This document shows positions 13,201-24,900 of a stretch of DNA of 64,000 nt, piece after piece. Origin of the DNA: Sorghum bicolor. Taxonomy: Eukaryota > Streptophyta > Magnoliopsida > Poales > Poaceae. The position numbers were made by a program, and so were the translations under genes. Each line of letters begins with the position of its first letter. Positions within the stretch are counted from its first letter, which is position 1. The stretch is from positions 558,001-622,000 of the forward strand of contig NC_012872.2 of the NCBI RefSeq assembly GCF_000003195.3, written 5' to 3'. The notes under the pieces are model-generated. The model was given only the letters and a program-made list of their open reading frames with translations. It was not told the origin of the DNA and did no database searches.

Positions 13201-13624
13201 CGGTCCAATATGTGCCTGAGATAGATCTTGATCCATCTTCAGTGGCGCCCTGCAGGTATTCCAGACCAGCTTATATATATATATATATGGCTGGCTGAGG
13301 AAGCAGTGTATTCGCCGCCGTTCGGAGTCCATCATCGTCTCCAGATTGTTATGTCAGGCCGGCCGATTAATTAGTTAACTGGACATCATGAAGCATAAAG
13401 TCGATGATGGCCTGACTGGATAGTCCTCATCCTCCTCCTCCGGCGATGCTGCACGCCCATGTGTCTGTTCTGCAACCCCGTACTTACGGATTGCTGACGG
13501 CGGATTCTCGCTGGCACCAGGTGATGTCGCTGACAGACTCACCTCACCTCGATCCACCTGTCTTCCCAGAACAGAGTGGTTCTGTTCATCACCCACGATG
13601 CTGTACGTCGATGCTTTCAACAAA
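10267..13624. other. Intergenic, no recognisable gene
   Basis: The first 400 bp are probably the 3' UTR of the WD40 gene. The rest has many short palindromes (GATCGATC, TAGCTAGC), a TTAA run near 10733-10750 and scattered short ORFs without family similarity or codon bias. 12850-13260 is moderately GC-rich and may belong to the truncated LINE whose end is at 12665. Confidence 0.5.
12665..12730 (-). mobile_element. LINE-like 3' terminus with hairpin and poly(A)
   Basis: Read on the minus strand, the sequence ends in an 8-bp perfect stem (ATACGCAC, loop GAGT, GTGCGTAT; 12682-12701), then TCGAGAAG and an A run. This arrangement resembles the 3' ends of grass L1-clade LINEs (family memory, not a search). 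No RT domain is recognisable upstream, so this would be a strongly 5'-truncated copy. Confidence 0.45.
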
Positions 13625-13867
13625 GGCTTTGTTTAGTTCACCCTAAAAAGCAAAAAGTTTTCAATATTCTCCGTCACATCGAATCTTATGGCACATACAT
13701 GAAACATTAAATATAGACGAAAATAAAAACTAATTACACAGTTTAGCTGGAAATCACGAGACGAATCTTTTGATCCTAGTTAGTCCATGATTGGATAATA
13801 TTTGTCACAAACAAACGAAAGTGCTACAGTACCGAAAAGTTTTCACTTTTCGGAACTAAACAAGGCC
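13625..13867. mobile_element. Tourist-like MITE
   Basis: GGCTTTGTTTAGTTC at the left and GGAACTAAACAAGGCC at the right are inverted. The flanks read AAA on both sides rather than TTA. Confidence 0.8.
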
Positions 13868-13914
13868 AAAGCTTGCACTTCGGGGCAGGCACGCAAATAA
13901 TTAGCATGAGAGTT

Positions 13915-14215
13915 TAAAGCTAAAAATTTATAATTTAAATATTTACAAGAATTTTAAGCAGTAAACATTTACCAGAACGAGAATTTTGTACTATAAATAT
14001 TTATGAGAATTTTATAATATGACTATCTTGTATTATGAAATTTACAAGAACTAGCGCAAAGAATATTTACGAGAATTTTGTAATATGAATACAAGTATTG
14101 ACGAGAATACATGTGGTAAATTTACCACAACTAGCACAAAGAATTTTTATGAGAAATTTGTAGTGTGAATACAAGTATTTACGAGAATACAAGTGATGAC
14201 TTGAGAAAATAGTAT
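13915..14215. repeat. Diverged AT-rich tandem repeats
   Basis: The phrase TATTTACGAGAATTTTGTA recurs five or six times with substitutions, together with AACTAGC(G/A)CAAAGAAT and ATACAAGTATT. The spacing suggests an expanded array that has since diverged. Confidence 0.6.
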
Positions 14216-14519
14216 TCAAAATGCTGGGTGGGCCGGCCGTGCCGTGGACGTCATCTTCTGCCGCCTATGCATCGACGACACCTTCTACTTTGGCGGCGGC
14301 ACACCCAAGCAGTGCCGGGAAGAACAGAATGACGGCGGCAGAAGCAGCGTCGGCCACGGTCAACAAGGACGGGCCACCGGCAGCGACAACAACTCCCTCG
14401 GCTCTGGCCTCCAAGAGGTTCTCGCGGACAGCACGACGAACGACGACGTGGAGAGCTCGCCGGTGACCAGACGCATCCTGTGGCGCGTGGAGGCGTCGCA
14501 CAGCAACAACAGCTGAAGA
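14205..14519 (+). pseudogene. FLZ-type zinc finger gene remnant (tentative)
   Basis: The frame open from 14205 to the stop at 14517 has strongly GC-ending codons, as in real grass genes. It carries FCRLC, then DDTFYFGGGTP, then QCREEQ, which follows the order of the plant FLZ (DUF581) domain: C-x2-C, a Y/F-x-GG-TP loop, then CR-EQ. The F-C-S triplet normally between the TP and the second cysteine pair is absent, so one zinc ligand is missing. FLZ proteins are small scaffold partners of SnRK1 kinase. No ATG starts the frame, and a diverged repeat array abuts its 5' side, so a 5'-truncated relic is the likeliest reading. Similarity is by motif memory only. Confidence 0.4.
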
Positions 14520-14768
14520 AGCCTTCTCAAATCTCAAACAAAAGAAAATTAAAGATGAGGAAAATCAAAAAAGAAGAAACCCAAGCAAGCTCGCGTACGT
14601 ACACGAACGAACAGTACTAGTGCACTGCACACACACACACACACACAAAAGGCTGGACTGGGCGATACAGCATGCATGCTTGTAATATATATATATATAT
14701 ATATATAGGTGTAATAGAATCACAATCCGTCGACAGCTGAAATCAAATCACCCTCCGAATCCGATCGA

Positions 14769-16744
14769 TCATGGATCCTCCAGCTGGGGCAGCAAGTCGT
14801 GCTCGTGCGTGGGAGCGGCCGCCATGAAGAAGCACTCGTACACGAGCACGGCGAGCGGGCCTCCGGCGAGCGGGCCGACCCAGTACACCCAGTGGTGCGT
14901 CCAGACGCCCGTGGCGACGGCGGGCCCGAAGGACCTGGCCGGGTTCATGGACGCGCCGGACAGGACGGCGCCGGCGATGGAGTTGGCGCCGACGAGGAGG
15001 CCGGTGAGCAGCGGGCCGGCGCCCGGGAGCAGCTTCCGCGGGTCGAGGATGGTGGCGTAGATGACCAGGAGCAGGCTGAAGGTGAAGACGGTCTCCGCCA
15101 CCACGCCCTGCACGGCGCCCACGCCCGCCGCCAGCGCGTGCACCGGGGTGGCCAGCCCGCCGGTGAGCCACCTCAGCAGGAAGCACGCCGCCGAGGAGCC
15201 CACCATCTGGGCCACGATGTACAGCGAGGAACGGAACAGCGTGATGTGGCCGCCCACGGCCAGCGACAGCGTCACGGCCGGGTTCACGTGGCCGCCGGAG
15301 ATGTGGAACCCCGCCGTCGCGATCACCGACACCACCAGCGCCTGCCCCAGCGCCACCGCAGTCAGGTCGCCTCCGGCGTTGCTACCCGAAGTCGTCCCTC
15401 CTGTATGCAGCAACTACTCATGAAACGGCATGCATGCAGTACAACAGGTAGTACGTAACTAAAGCACATGGGGTTGCATGCATGCAGCGGATCTCTATCA
15501 GTTGCTCTGCACCACCTGTACACTCCATTGTCAGGCCTTGTTTACTTCCAAATTTTGTAAAATAAGAATAAACGTTTTCATTTGTATTTGACAAATATTA
15601 TCCAATTTTGAATTAATTAGGCTCAAAAAATTTTGTCTCATAAATTACAGGTAAACTGTGTAATTAGTTATTTTCTTTTATCTATATTAGTGCTCTATGC
15701 GTGTGCCATAAGATTCGATGTAATGAAGAATATAAAAAGTTTTACAAAATATTTTAGGAACTAAACAAGGCCCAACACACTTACACCTGGGATAGCACGA
15801 TGGCAGTGTGGCACTAGTACATATGGGGGCCAACCGGCCAACGTTTAGAGCTTGTTTGCATGCACTTGCATCCACATCAATCCAATTTAAATGAAGGAAG
15901 ATATAAGTGCATCCAAACAAATCCTTTGTGGTGAATGTAATTGTTCATGTGTCATCTAGATTCCACAACTATTAGGTATGGTTTTTATGGACTGATATGT
16001 CCACAATACTTGTGGATAGACCGGATCAGACGTTAAACCAGGTCAGGTTCAGGTTGAGGCGGGGAAAATGGTTGGGTTTGGATCTGACTATTTCTTGGAT
16101 TTCCTCCCCTTTGGCTCAGGTTTTTTTTGGACTGGGTCAGACCATAATCGAAAATAATGGCTCAGGTCTTTTTAATAAGACGAATGGTGAAACATAAATT
16201 ATAGAAGTCAAAGAAATACGTTTATTTGTGGGACTGATATTATTGTTGACTGAATTCAGTACTCTTAATTAAACTGATCGATGAATAATTGAACTACAAA
16301 CGGACAAACAATTAAGCTGAGGAACAACGCCGTTCGCCAAAACAGAAAAAAAAAAGAGGAAAAAGAGGAAGCACGCTAGCAGGCCGGCTGCCATCTTCGT
16401 TGTATTCACAAAATTTGGAGAAAGTAAATTTAAGTAGATGATGGAGCTACTCCTCCAGCTGCTAGCTAGTGGATTGCCATGCACGCCCAAAAATAAATTA
16501 AGGAGATGGAGTACTCCTCCGGCGGCCGAGCGCCATCCATCTTGTGCGTGCAATGGTAGGTGGTAGCGGTAGCTAAGCTAGCTGCATGCATGCATCCATA
16601 CATATACTACATACCGTCGGCGGTCATGGCAGCTCCAACGCCGATGAAGACGAAGAGGAAGGTGAGGACGAGCTCGCCGAGGACACCCCGGAAGAAGTCC
16701 GGCTCCGACGCCTCGCCGCGGTGCCCCAGCGTCAGCTTCCCCAT
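14769..16744 (-). CDS. TIP4: Tonoplast intrinsic protein, TIP4-type aquaporin
   Basis: Two exons on the minus strand, 16744-16615 and 15400-14769, join in frame to 253 residues, the usual TIP length. Six hydrophobic helices surround two NPA motifs (GGHVNPAVT at about 83-85 and SMNPARS at about 196-198). By alignment to TIPs the aromatic/arginine filter reads Q63, T176, A193, R199, the form seen in some grass TIP4 members; most TIPs carry His at the first position. The protein should conduct water and possibly small neutral solutes across the tonoplast. The 1,214-bp intron holds a MITE (15534-15772). A long TA repeat lies 10 bp upstream of the ATG. The frame stays open through the TA repeat, but that extension is an artefact of the repeat. 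Confidence 0.88.
15534..15772. mobile_element. Tourist-like MITE inside the TIP intron
   Basis: GGCCTTGTTTACTTCC at the left is inverted relative to GGAACTAAACAAGGCC at the right, 239 bp. The flanks (TCA, CAA) are not a clear TTA pair, so the target repeat has drifted. Confidence 0.8.
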
Positions 16745-16749
16745 TATCG

Positions 16750-16753
<4 letters not shown>

Positions 16754-16807
<54 letters not shown>
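16754..16807. repeat. (TA)27 microsatellite next to the TIP start codon
   Basis: An uninterrupted TA run begins 10 bp upstream of the aquaporin ATG, in its leader or core promoter. Confidence 0.95.
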
Positions 16808-16809
<2 letters not shown>

Positions 16810-17407
16810 CCCACAAATTAGGAAAATAAAGCTACAGATAGATAGATCGATCGATCGATCAACGTAAAATAAAGAGATCAAGAGATGGATCTATGGCACA
16901 ACGCAAGCTACTGATATGATAGGAACTGAGCAATATATAAGCACAGCTCCCTTTTGGTGTGTTATGGTACTGTGCCTGTGCGTGTTATTAGAAAGCAAGA
17001 CGCAAGCTAGCGTATTATATATAGGCAAGGCAAAAGCAACATCGTCAAATAAAGCACAGGGAGTATTGATCGGAGCTTGCTAGCAGATCGATTATATATA
17101 TATATCATATATATCACAATCATCAAAATGCAACAAGTCAAAAAGCATCGAGCCGTACTTACTGCTTCCTGCTGATGAATTATATATGTTGCGTCCAACA
17201 CCAATTAAGCCTGTTGATTATATATATGGTTGGCAATGCAAGCAATGCCCGCAAGGCTAGGCCGGCTAGCTGCACTGCACGTACGGGAAATAAACGAAAA
17301 TTACACCTCGATTAATAATTTTCGCTGCTGATACTGAGAGTCACTTAATTTACTTGTGCAGGTACGCACGGCGCCAGTGTGGCACAACAGTAACATGCTA
17401 ACTACTA

Positions 17408-17621
17408 CTCTCTCCATCTCAAATTATAAGTCATTTTAAAAATTTTGGAGAGTCGTATACCAAGTTTGACCAAATTTATGTAATAAAATAATAACATTTT
17501 TATATGAACTAAGTATCATTAGATTTTATTTGATATCATAAATATTTGTAACTGTTTTTATAATAAAATATTTTAATTTTCCAAAGTTTTAGGAGTAACT
17601 TATAATTTGACATGGAATGAG
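17408..17621. mobile_element. Stowaway-type MITE
   Basis: CTCTCTCCATCTCAAATTATAAG is inverted relative to CTTATAATTTGACATGGAATGAG, with TA on both sides. Confidence 0.7.
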
Positions 17622-17778
17622 TAGGTAGTACTTAGCCCGGCCGGTCCGCGGGTTTTACTTGTGTAGCGTGCACACATATCTTTCTGCATTGTTGGTTTCT
17701 TCCATACATTGCATCACATTGTTTGGAACCGACCGACCGACCCGGGCAACCCAGATCCGTGTATATACAATTAGTTGA

Positions 17779-18024
17779 GGCCTTGTTTAGTTCTTAAAAA
17801 AAATTGTAAAATTTTTCAAATTTCCCGTCACATCGAATTTTTAAACGTATGCATAAAGTATTAAATATAGACGAAAATAAAAACTAATTATACAGTTTGG
17901 TCGGAATTGACGAGACGAATCTTTTAAGTCTAGTTATTAGTCCATAATTAGACAATATTTATCAAATACAAACGAAATTGGCGCTATTCACATTTTGTAA
18001 AATATTTTGCAAGTAAAGAAGGCC
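17779..18024. mobile_element. Tourist-like MITE
   Basis: GGCCTTGTTTAGTTC at the left; AAGTAAAGAAGGCC at the right. Flanked by TGA on both sides (17776-17778, 18025-18027), a one-base variant of the TTA target. Confidence 0.8.
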
Positions 18025-19288
18025 TGAGTTGCATTGCAGAGTACTCCTATATAGGAACAGGAACAAGCACTTTTGCCTTTTGGGGCTCACGCGCCATGTT
18101 GGCCTCCGATCCGGTACTCTCATCAGTGCTTGTTCATTACTTGCAAGCTCTTACTAGTAAATACAGTACGTATATAGGACCATGTACATGCTCTTACAAA
18201 TTCATAGTATAATAAATAAGAAATTAAAGCTACTAGAGTAACAACTGTAGTCGTTAACACGTTGCCAACGACGCAAAGACTATACTACGTATGTACACAG
18301 TACACTAGCAAGCCTGGCTTCTCTCTTTACACACAGCAGTTAGCTTCTTGCTTGGCTGTTGATTGTCTGTCCCACGGAGAAAAACATACATATACATGTT
18401 AATTAATTAATTAGCAGCACAAATCAAATATGTATATAATCTTATCTGTCGCCTAGAGTCACTCTCTGAAAAATGTCAACATACTATAATAGTATTCAAC
18501 CGCTGCACAGGCTCCATGCTTACTGTTCGTCCTCGCTCGCTCGCGTGTCGACCTCCGGTCACGACGTACGCAACTCGTCGTCACTGACTTCTTTAATTGC
18601 GAAAAGACAAAAAAAAGATTTTAAATTATAACCATAGTAATTAGTATCTAATTATAAGCTAATTATATTTAAAAGATTTGTCTCGCAAAATATATACAAA
18701 CTATATAATTAGTTATTATTTTTAATCTATATTTAATATTCTATGCTCGTGTCTAAATATTTGATGCGATGGAACGAAAAGTTTTTAGGTAAAAACTAAA
18801 TAGGTCAATTCATCCTCGACGAGTTCTCGTTGTTTGCAAACTATTATTGACTTTGTTCCTCGCGAAAAATACACACCCTATCCCAAGTGTTATATATAGA
18901 CTAAAAAATAATTAATTACAGTTAATCCATGATTTGACAATAAAGCAATATAGTAACACATATACTAATGATAGATTAATTAGGTTTAATAAATTCATCT
19001 CTCGACGCATGCAGTATGTGCACATACAATTAATCTATATGTGAGATTGATCCACAATTTAGAAGCAAGTACATGAGTTCTTTTGAGCTAATTTATATTA
19101 AAATACCATTATACATATATTTTGATTATTTATTTTTTTCATAATAACAGATGTGAGTACTTTAAAAGTATACGTTGGCATACCTCTTTTGATTTCCCCC
19201 CATAGCAACAGATTGTATGTGCAATGTAGAAGAATGAGGAGGTGTTGTTTGTTATTCTTTGTAATGACAAAATATTGGTAATTTATTA

Positions 19289-19525
19289 GGGCCATGTTTA
19301 GTTTCTGAAGGAAAAAATTTACTGTAGCACTTTCGTTTGTTTGTGGTAATTATTATCCAACCATAGACTAAGTAGGCTCAAAAGATTCGTCTCATACATT
19401 TCGATAAAACTGTGCAATTAGTTTTTATTTTCGTTTATATTTAATACTCTACGCATGCGTCTAAAAAATCGATGTGACGGAAAATCTTGAAAAATTTTAG
19501 GTTTTGGGGTGGAAGTAAACAAAGC
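19289..19525. mobile_element. Tourist-like MITE
   Basis: Starts GGGCCATGTTTAGTTT after TTA and ends GGAAGTAAACAAAGC. The right terminus is eroded and the right TTA is lost. Confidence 0.7.
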
Positions 19526-20218
19526 GATGCATGTTGGATCCAAAGCTTAGAGTTGTGAATTGACTATTCGAACCCACAAAATCAATAGTAGTGATCGATA
19601 TTAATTTCCCTTTGCGTGAGAACTTATTCACGTCTCATCTGAAAAAAATAATAATATACAGTCTCTGAAAAGAAGCAATAGTTATTAGTAAAAAAATAAG
19701 ACAACAGACAATTAGCAAAACAAATACTTGTTCAACATATAAAATTCCATAAGATGTCGCCATAGTCTCCAATATATACGGTACTGATCAGCCGACCAGT
19801 AGAAATAATAAAGCAACATTATATAAAATAATTATCTATAAAATACATTATGTATGGAAAAGGTTATATAGTATGAAAGTACTTTCATAATGACGCAACA
19901 GCAATTCCAATCTTGAATTTTCAACAATCTTACATTTATGCATTGTGGGCGGTGGAGTAACAATACTACAACTAAGTTGACAAACGAGCACACAGTATAT
20001 GATTACTTTGTCGTGTGTTGTCGAGCCAGGAGTTGAGCACGTCCGGAAGGAACCATTCCTTGCCCTATATTCTTATTTGTACGAGACCCACGAAGAAGCA
20101 TATAGCATGCAGAACAAAATAAAATGCCTATAGAGTCTTGATAATGTTTAATACTAATTTTCTTGTATCATACAGAGAGTCAAATAGCTAGTGTCTTGGT
20201 AGGCATTGTGCAGGGTTA

Positions 20219-20478
20219 GGTCTTGTTTAGTCCCTTGCGAAAACTTTTCAGGTTATCATAGCACTTTAGTTTGTATGTGGCAATTATTGTCCAATTACAA
20301 ACTAACTAGGCTCAAAAGATTCGTCTTGTAAATTACAGACAAAGTGTGTAATTAGTTATAAGTGTGTAGTTAGTTTTATTTTTTTATCTATATTTAATGC
20401 TTTATGCATGTATTAAAATTTGATATGACGGGAAGTTTTGAAATTTTTTTTGACTTTTGGGATGAACAAAACAAGGCC
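20219..20478. mobile_element. Tourist-like MITE
   Basis: GGTCTTGTTTAGTCCC at the left; AACAAAACAAGGCC at the right; TTA at 20216-20218 and 20479-20481. It has a short internal duplication near 20340-20375. Confidence 0.8.
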
Positions 20479-20807
20479 TTAATAGTGGACGGCAGGAAAA
20501 AAAATAATTAAATTTCCATGATATAGATAGAATACACATGAGACACCGAACCTTAATTTGTAGCATTTCGTATGAATTGACCAGTTTTTATTTTTGCAAT
20601 ATTTGATGCTCATATATAGGTCAACGCAGAAGGATGCATTCCTATCGATAAGTAATTAAAAAGGATGCTCCGATAATTAAATTACTCATCATATTCTCAA
20701 TGCCTAAAAGTTTTAATAATTACTCAAAGCAAATCCTCTCTGTTCTCTTTCTCCCCTATATCCACTTTAAAAGGTATCGGTAATCTGTTAGAGGAAAATA
20801 AGAAAAA

Positions 20808-20812
20808 AGTAA
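20808..20812. repeat. Target-site duplication AGTAA, left copy
   Basis: Five bases directly before the 5' LTR are repeated directly after the 3' LTR at 35103-35107, as expected for gypsy integrase. Confidence 0.92.
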
Positions 20813-21854
20813 TGTCGAGGGTATCGGTAAGGGGTACCCTCAGCGATGCGCATTATGAGATTGCCCGTACGAAGGTTGGGACCCTCAATTCGACGCTTTA
20901 ATCTTACGTACGCGCCGCCATCGACGGTCGCAGCCTCGAATACGGAAATAGCGTCGAGCGAATCGGTCAGGGCTCGAGCGACGACTACCGTCGAAGACGG
21001 AAGCGGGCTCGAGCGAACCGAGAGACGTCGAGCGTCAGGACACTGTCCGCCGCCTGACGCGCGCACGCGGGCGGGAGCATTAAATGCATCTGACGTTTCC
21101 CACCTAACACACGGGTCACGGAAGGCGTGATAGGGAACAAGCTTCTGTCCCATCGTTCTTTTTGCAGCCTTCCCACCGAACGACCCAGGGTGTGTCAGGA
21201 CGCAGGAAACGAGGATGGAACGTCTAATCGGGACCCCCTCGAGACACCCAAGGTCAGCGCTCCGGATATCAGCATATTACGCGGCGCCCGACCCTCGACC
21301 GAACAAGGTCCCTTCCCAGGGACAAGTCGGGCGTCGACTGACAACACCACAGCTGCTCCGCCGGATCCGCCACCATACCGTACAAGCATGCGACCTCAGA
21401 ACCAGCACAAGGCGGCTGGCAGGGCAGAACACAGGAGCACGCGCAATCATCACCGAGCTATCAAGATGGGACGGCTCGAGGCCATGCCGTACGGAAGCCT
21501 CGAGTAGGTCAGCGCTCCATGCGGCTATCGATCCCTACTCTAACATCTATGCATGTACCCTGTGTCTCTCCTTGGAGCTATAAAAGGAGGGACTCAGGAA
21601 TAGAAGAGAGATAGATCACAACACAAGAACACACACACGTAGTAGAGCTACACACTTCATACCACGCTTGTATTCGCCCCTGTACAAGCACTTAGGTGCA
21701 AGATAATACAAACTCTCTCCCCCCGCTGGACGTAGGGCCTTCTCTTGCCCGAACCAGGATAAATCTCTGTGTCTTCTTGCATCACCATCCGGAAAGGGGA
21801 GCACGCATACAAATTTACTCGTTGGTGTGACCCCCCGGGGGAAAAACACCGACA
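20813..21854 (+). repeat. 5' LTR
   Basis: Starts TGTCGAGGGTATCGG and ends AACACCGACA. A TATAAAA box at 21579-21585 would start the element's own transcript. The only base seen to differ from the 3' LTR is C at 20929, where the 3' copy has T at 34177, in a CG context. Confidence 0.95.
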
Positions 21855-21856
21855 GT

Positions 21857-21874
21857 TGGCGCGCCAGGTAGGGG
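21857..21874 (+). promoter_or_regulatory. Primer-binding site for minus-strand synthesis
   Basis: TGGCGCGCCAGGTAGGGG begins two bases after the 5' LTR. TGG pairs with the CCA end of a tRNA; the rest fits a plant tRNA-Arg acceptor and T-arm from memory, not the initiator tRNA-Met used by many plant elements. Confidence 0.7.
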
Positions 21875-21912
21875 TCCTGCGTGTTTTTCACCGATTTCCC
21901 ACCACTTTCCGG

Positions 21913-24900
21913 ATGGCTACTCCTGCCTCGCCGCTTCCGCGCTCCACGGTGATTTGGTTTGGGAGTCTCGAGTTCATGTCTACGGGCTCCGGCTACGACA
22001 TGATCTTGCTCTCAGTCAAAGGACCAGGAGAAGTCCGCGTTACGCCAGCACGGTTGAAGGCCCCAAGACGCCCTCACCACCACGCCTCTCCGCCTAAGAA
22101 GAGGCGCGGGCTCAACCACCGCGGCCCCTCTGCTTCAGCGCGACCAACAACTCGCGCAAGGCAGGATGCGGGCCACAAGGCAGCGACACCGTGTGACCGA
22201 GCAACAAGCACAACGACTCAGCACCACGCGACGACAGGGGGAGACGCGTCTCGCGCGCCCTCCCCCACCGCAGCTAGGCTACTTCCACACGGGTTGTTCT
22301 CTCCAAGGGCGGCACTGCCGTTCGGGTTGGACAACGCCGCGGCGTCGCTCGCCAAGACGATATGCCCAAATGCTCAGACGCACGTGGAAAGACCAATGGT
22401 CATCCCACGTAGCTCTGAAGAGCAGCGGCCGACGTCCGAACTGCCGGACCTTTCCCGAGTACGAGGCCTCCGCCGTCTAGGCCCCGGGCGATACTCGATC
22501 ACCTCCCTCGGGCAACGATGGTCGGAGGAAGGACGTGAGTGTTCCCACACTGCCGAACCAGACTCCGACTCCGAGACAGACAGCTACGACCCTACGAGGG
22601 AATGCTATCACCTCGACGGGGCGGCAGAAACCACCGACGAGACACGGGATGCTGCTGCGGGTGGTCGAGCCCCCGCGACGCAAGAAGACCCCAGGACGCC
22701 TGGGAATGACGGACGGCTCGACCCTCTTCCTCAGGAAGATAGAACTGCGCAGCTCGCGCAGCTGCGGGAGCTCAAGATGAAGCTCGACGAAGATCGCGAG
22801 CGCCTCGTCCTGCTCGAGCAAATCCTCGAACAAGACCTGCCCTACCCGCCGGGCGGAAGTGTCCGCAGACGCGCTCGAGAGGTACATCGACAGATCGTCG
22901 GTGACACAGAGGCGGAGCAACCTGTCGGTCGTTTCCCTCGAGCAGGCCAGAATGTAGTAGCAGCGACGATGCTGCTACGTAACATGCCAGAGCCATCAAA
23001 TTCCCAGGCCCGACGAATTCGAGATGAAGTTCAGACATTGCTCCAGGTGGCAGCAGTTCAACAAGCCGAAAGTTCGGCATCTCGACGACGAGGAGCTGCC
23101 ACAGAGAAGCGCGGCGAACAGCCTCTAATCGAAGAGGAGGTGTCTGTCCAGCAACAACCTCCCCCTCGAGGTAGAAAGACCGCTCTCATCCTCCCTGCCG
23201 ACAACCAACGTCGACACGACGCGCGACACGACGTCAAAGAAAATAGACGCCGCCGGCACGGAGACGCGGAAGAACGTGGTTATAGCGCGCATCGCGGCGG
23301 GAGGTACGACAGCGATGAGGACCGGGTGGCCCCCGAGCCACCGGGCCCGCGGGTGTTCAGCAGGGCGATTCGCAGCACGCCCCTGCCTAGTCCATTCCGA
23401 CCCCCAACCAGCATCGCGAAGTACAATGGAGAAACCAAGCCAGAACTATGGCTGGCCGATTTCAGGCTGGCTTGTCAGCTAGGTGGCGCTCGGGGGGATG
23501 ATCGAGCCATCATCAGACAGCTACCCCTTTTCCTCTCCGACACCGCCCGTCGATGGCTCGAGGAACTCCCAGCCAATCAGATTCACAACTGGGTTGACCT
23601 GGTCAGAGTCTTCGAGGGTAATTTCAAAGGGACCTATATACGGCCAGGGAACTCGTGGGACCTCAGCAAATGCAAGCAGAAGTCAGGAGAGACTCTTCGG
23701 GAGTACGCTCGACGCTTCTCGAAGCAGCGCACTGAGTTGCCACACATCCCCGACCACGACGTCATCTTGGCGTTTGTCTCGGGCACCACCAGTCGAGACT
23801 TGGTGCGGGAATTAGGCCGCAATCGACCTCAAACCGTCGACGAGCTGATGGACGTAGTGGCTAACTACGCGGCAGGGGAGGAGGCAGTCGGCGCCTTCTT
23901 CAGCTCAGAAGGAAGAAAAGGCAAGCAGCCCGTCGATGAAGATGGGACTTCCGGTCGAGGCCTCAAGAAAAATAAAAAGAAGCAGAAAGTGCGGCAGTTC
24001 CACCAGGGAGATTCGGGTGACGACCTCGTCGCCACGATGGATCGAAAGAAGCCGCGAGGCCCTCCGGAGGGAGGCATCTTCGACAAGATGTTGGAGGAGC
24101 CGTGCCCTTACCATAAGGGAGGCGCTAACCACAAACTCAAGGATTGTCGCATGCTGAGAAAGCATTTCGACGGTCAGGGGCTCAAAAAAGATGCGCGTGA
24201 TGACTCCAAGAAGGAGAAGGCTGGCGGCAAGGAGGACAACAAAGATGACGACGGCTTCCCCGCCGTCCACGACTGCTACATGATCTATGGCGGGCCTTCG
24301 ACTCAGTTGACCGCGAGGCAGCGCAAGAGGGAGCGTCGCGAAGTCTTTGCAGCAAGGATGGCGGTGCCCCAGTATCTTAGCTGGTCAAGCACTCCCATCA
24401 CCTTCGACCGAGAAGATCACCCTGACAAGGTGGTCGCCCCAGGCGTCTACCCGCTCGTCGTCGACCCCATCATCGTCAACACCCGACTCTCGAAAGTGCT
24501 GATGGACGGCGGCAGCAGCCTCAACATCATCTACCTTGAGACCCTCGATCTCCTCGGCATCGATAGAGGACGCCTCCAGCCAAGCGCCGGCGGCTTCCAT
24601 GGCGTCGTACCAGGGAAAAAGGCACTGCCAGTAGGTCGAATCGACCTACCGGTCTGCTTCGGCACGGCGGCCAACTTCAGGAAGGAGACCCTCACCTTTG
24701 AGGTGGTTGGGTTCCGAGGCACGTACCACGCCATCATCGGACGCCCGGGCTACGCCAAGTTCATGGCTATACCCAACTACACATACTTGAAGCTGAAGAT
24801 GCCTAGTCCCAAAGGCGTCATCACCATCAGTTCTTCCTTCGAGCACGCGTACGAGTGCGACGTCGAGTGCGTCGAGTACGGGGAGGCGGTCGAGAGCTCC

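Larger units (their letters stand above)
16808..20807. other. Intergenic region with MITEs, upstream of the TIP gene
   Basis: No coding feature is recognised. It contains the MITEs listed below, a degenerate Tourist-like body at about 18600-18815 (interior motifs kept, ends lost), several TA runs, and AT-rich sequence before the LTR retrotransposon. Confidence 0.6.

Noticed and set aside
13915..14215. CRISPR-like spaced repeats
   Set aside because: Repeats are diverged, AT-rich and irregularly spaced in a plant genome; no cas genes.
16607..16816. N-terminal extension of the aquaporin through a Tyr-Ile run
   Set aside because: The run is just the TA microsatellite read in frame; TIP proteins start at the ATG at 16744.
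20846..21583. ORFs of 94-126 codons in the 5' LTR (and identical ones in the 3' LTR)
   Set aside because: They lie wholly in LTR regulatory sequence, overlap in several frames, and have no known relatives.
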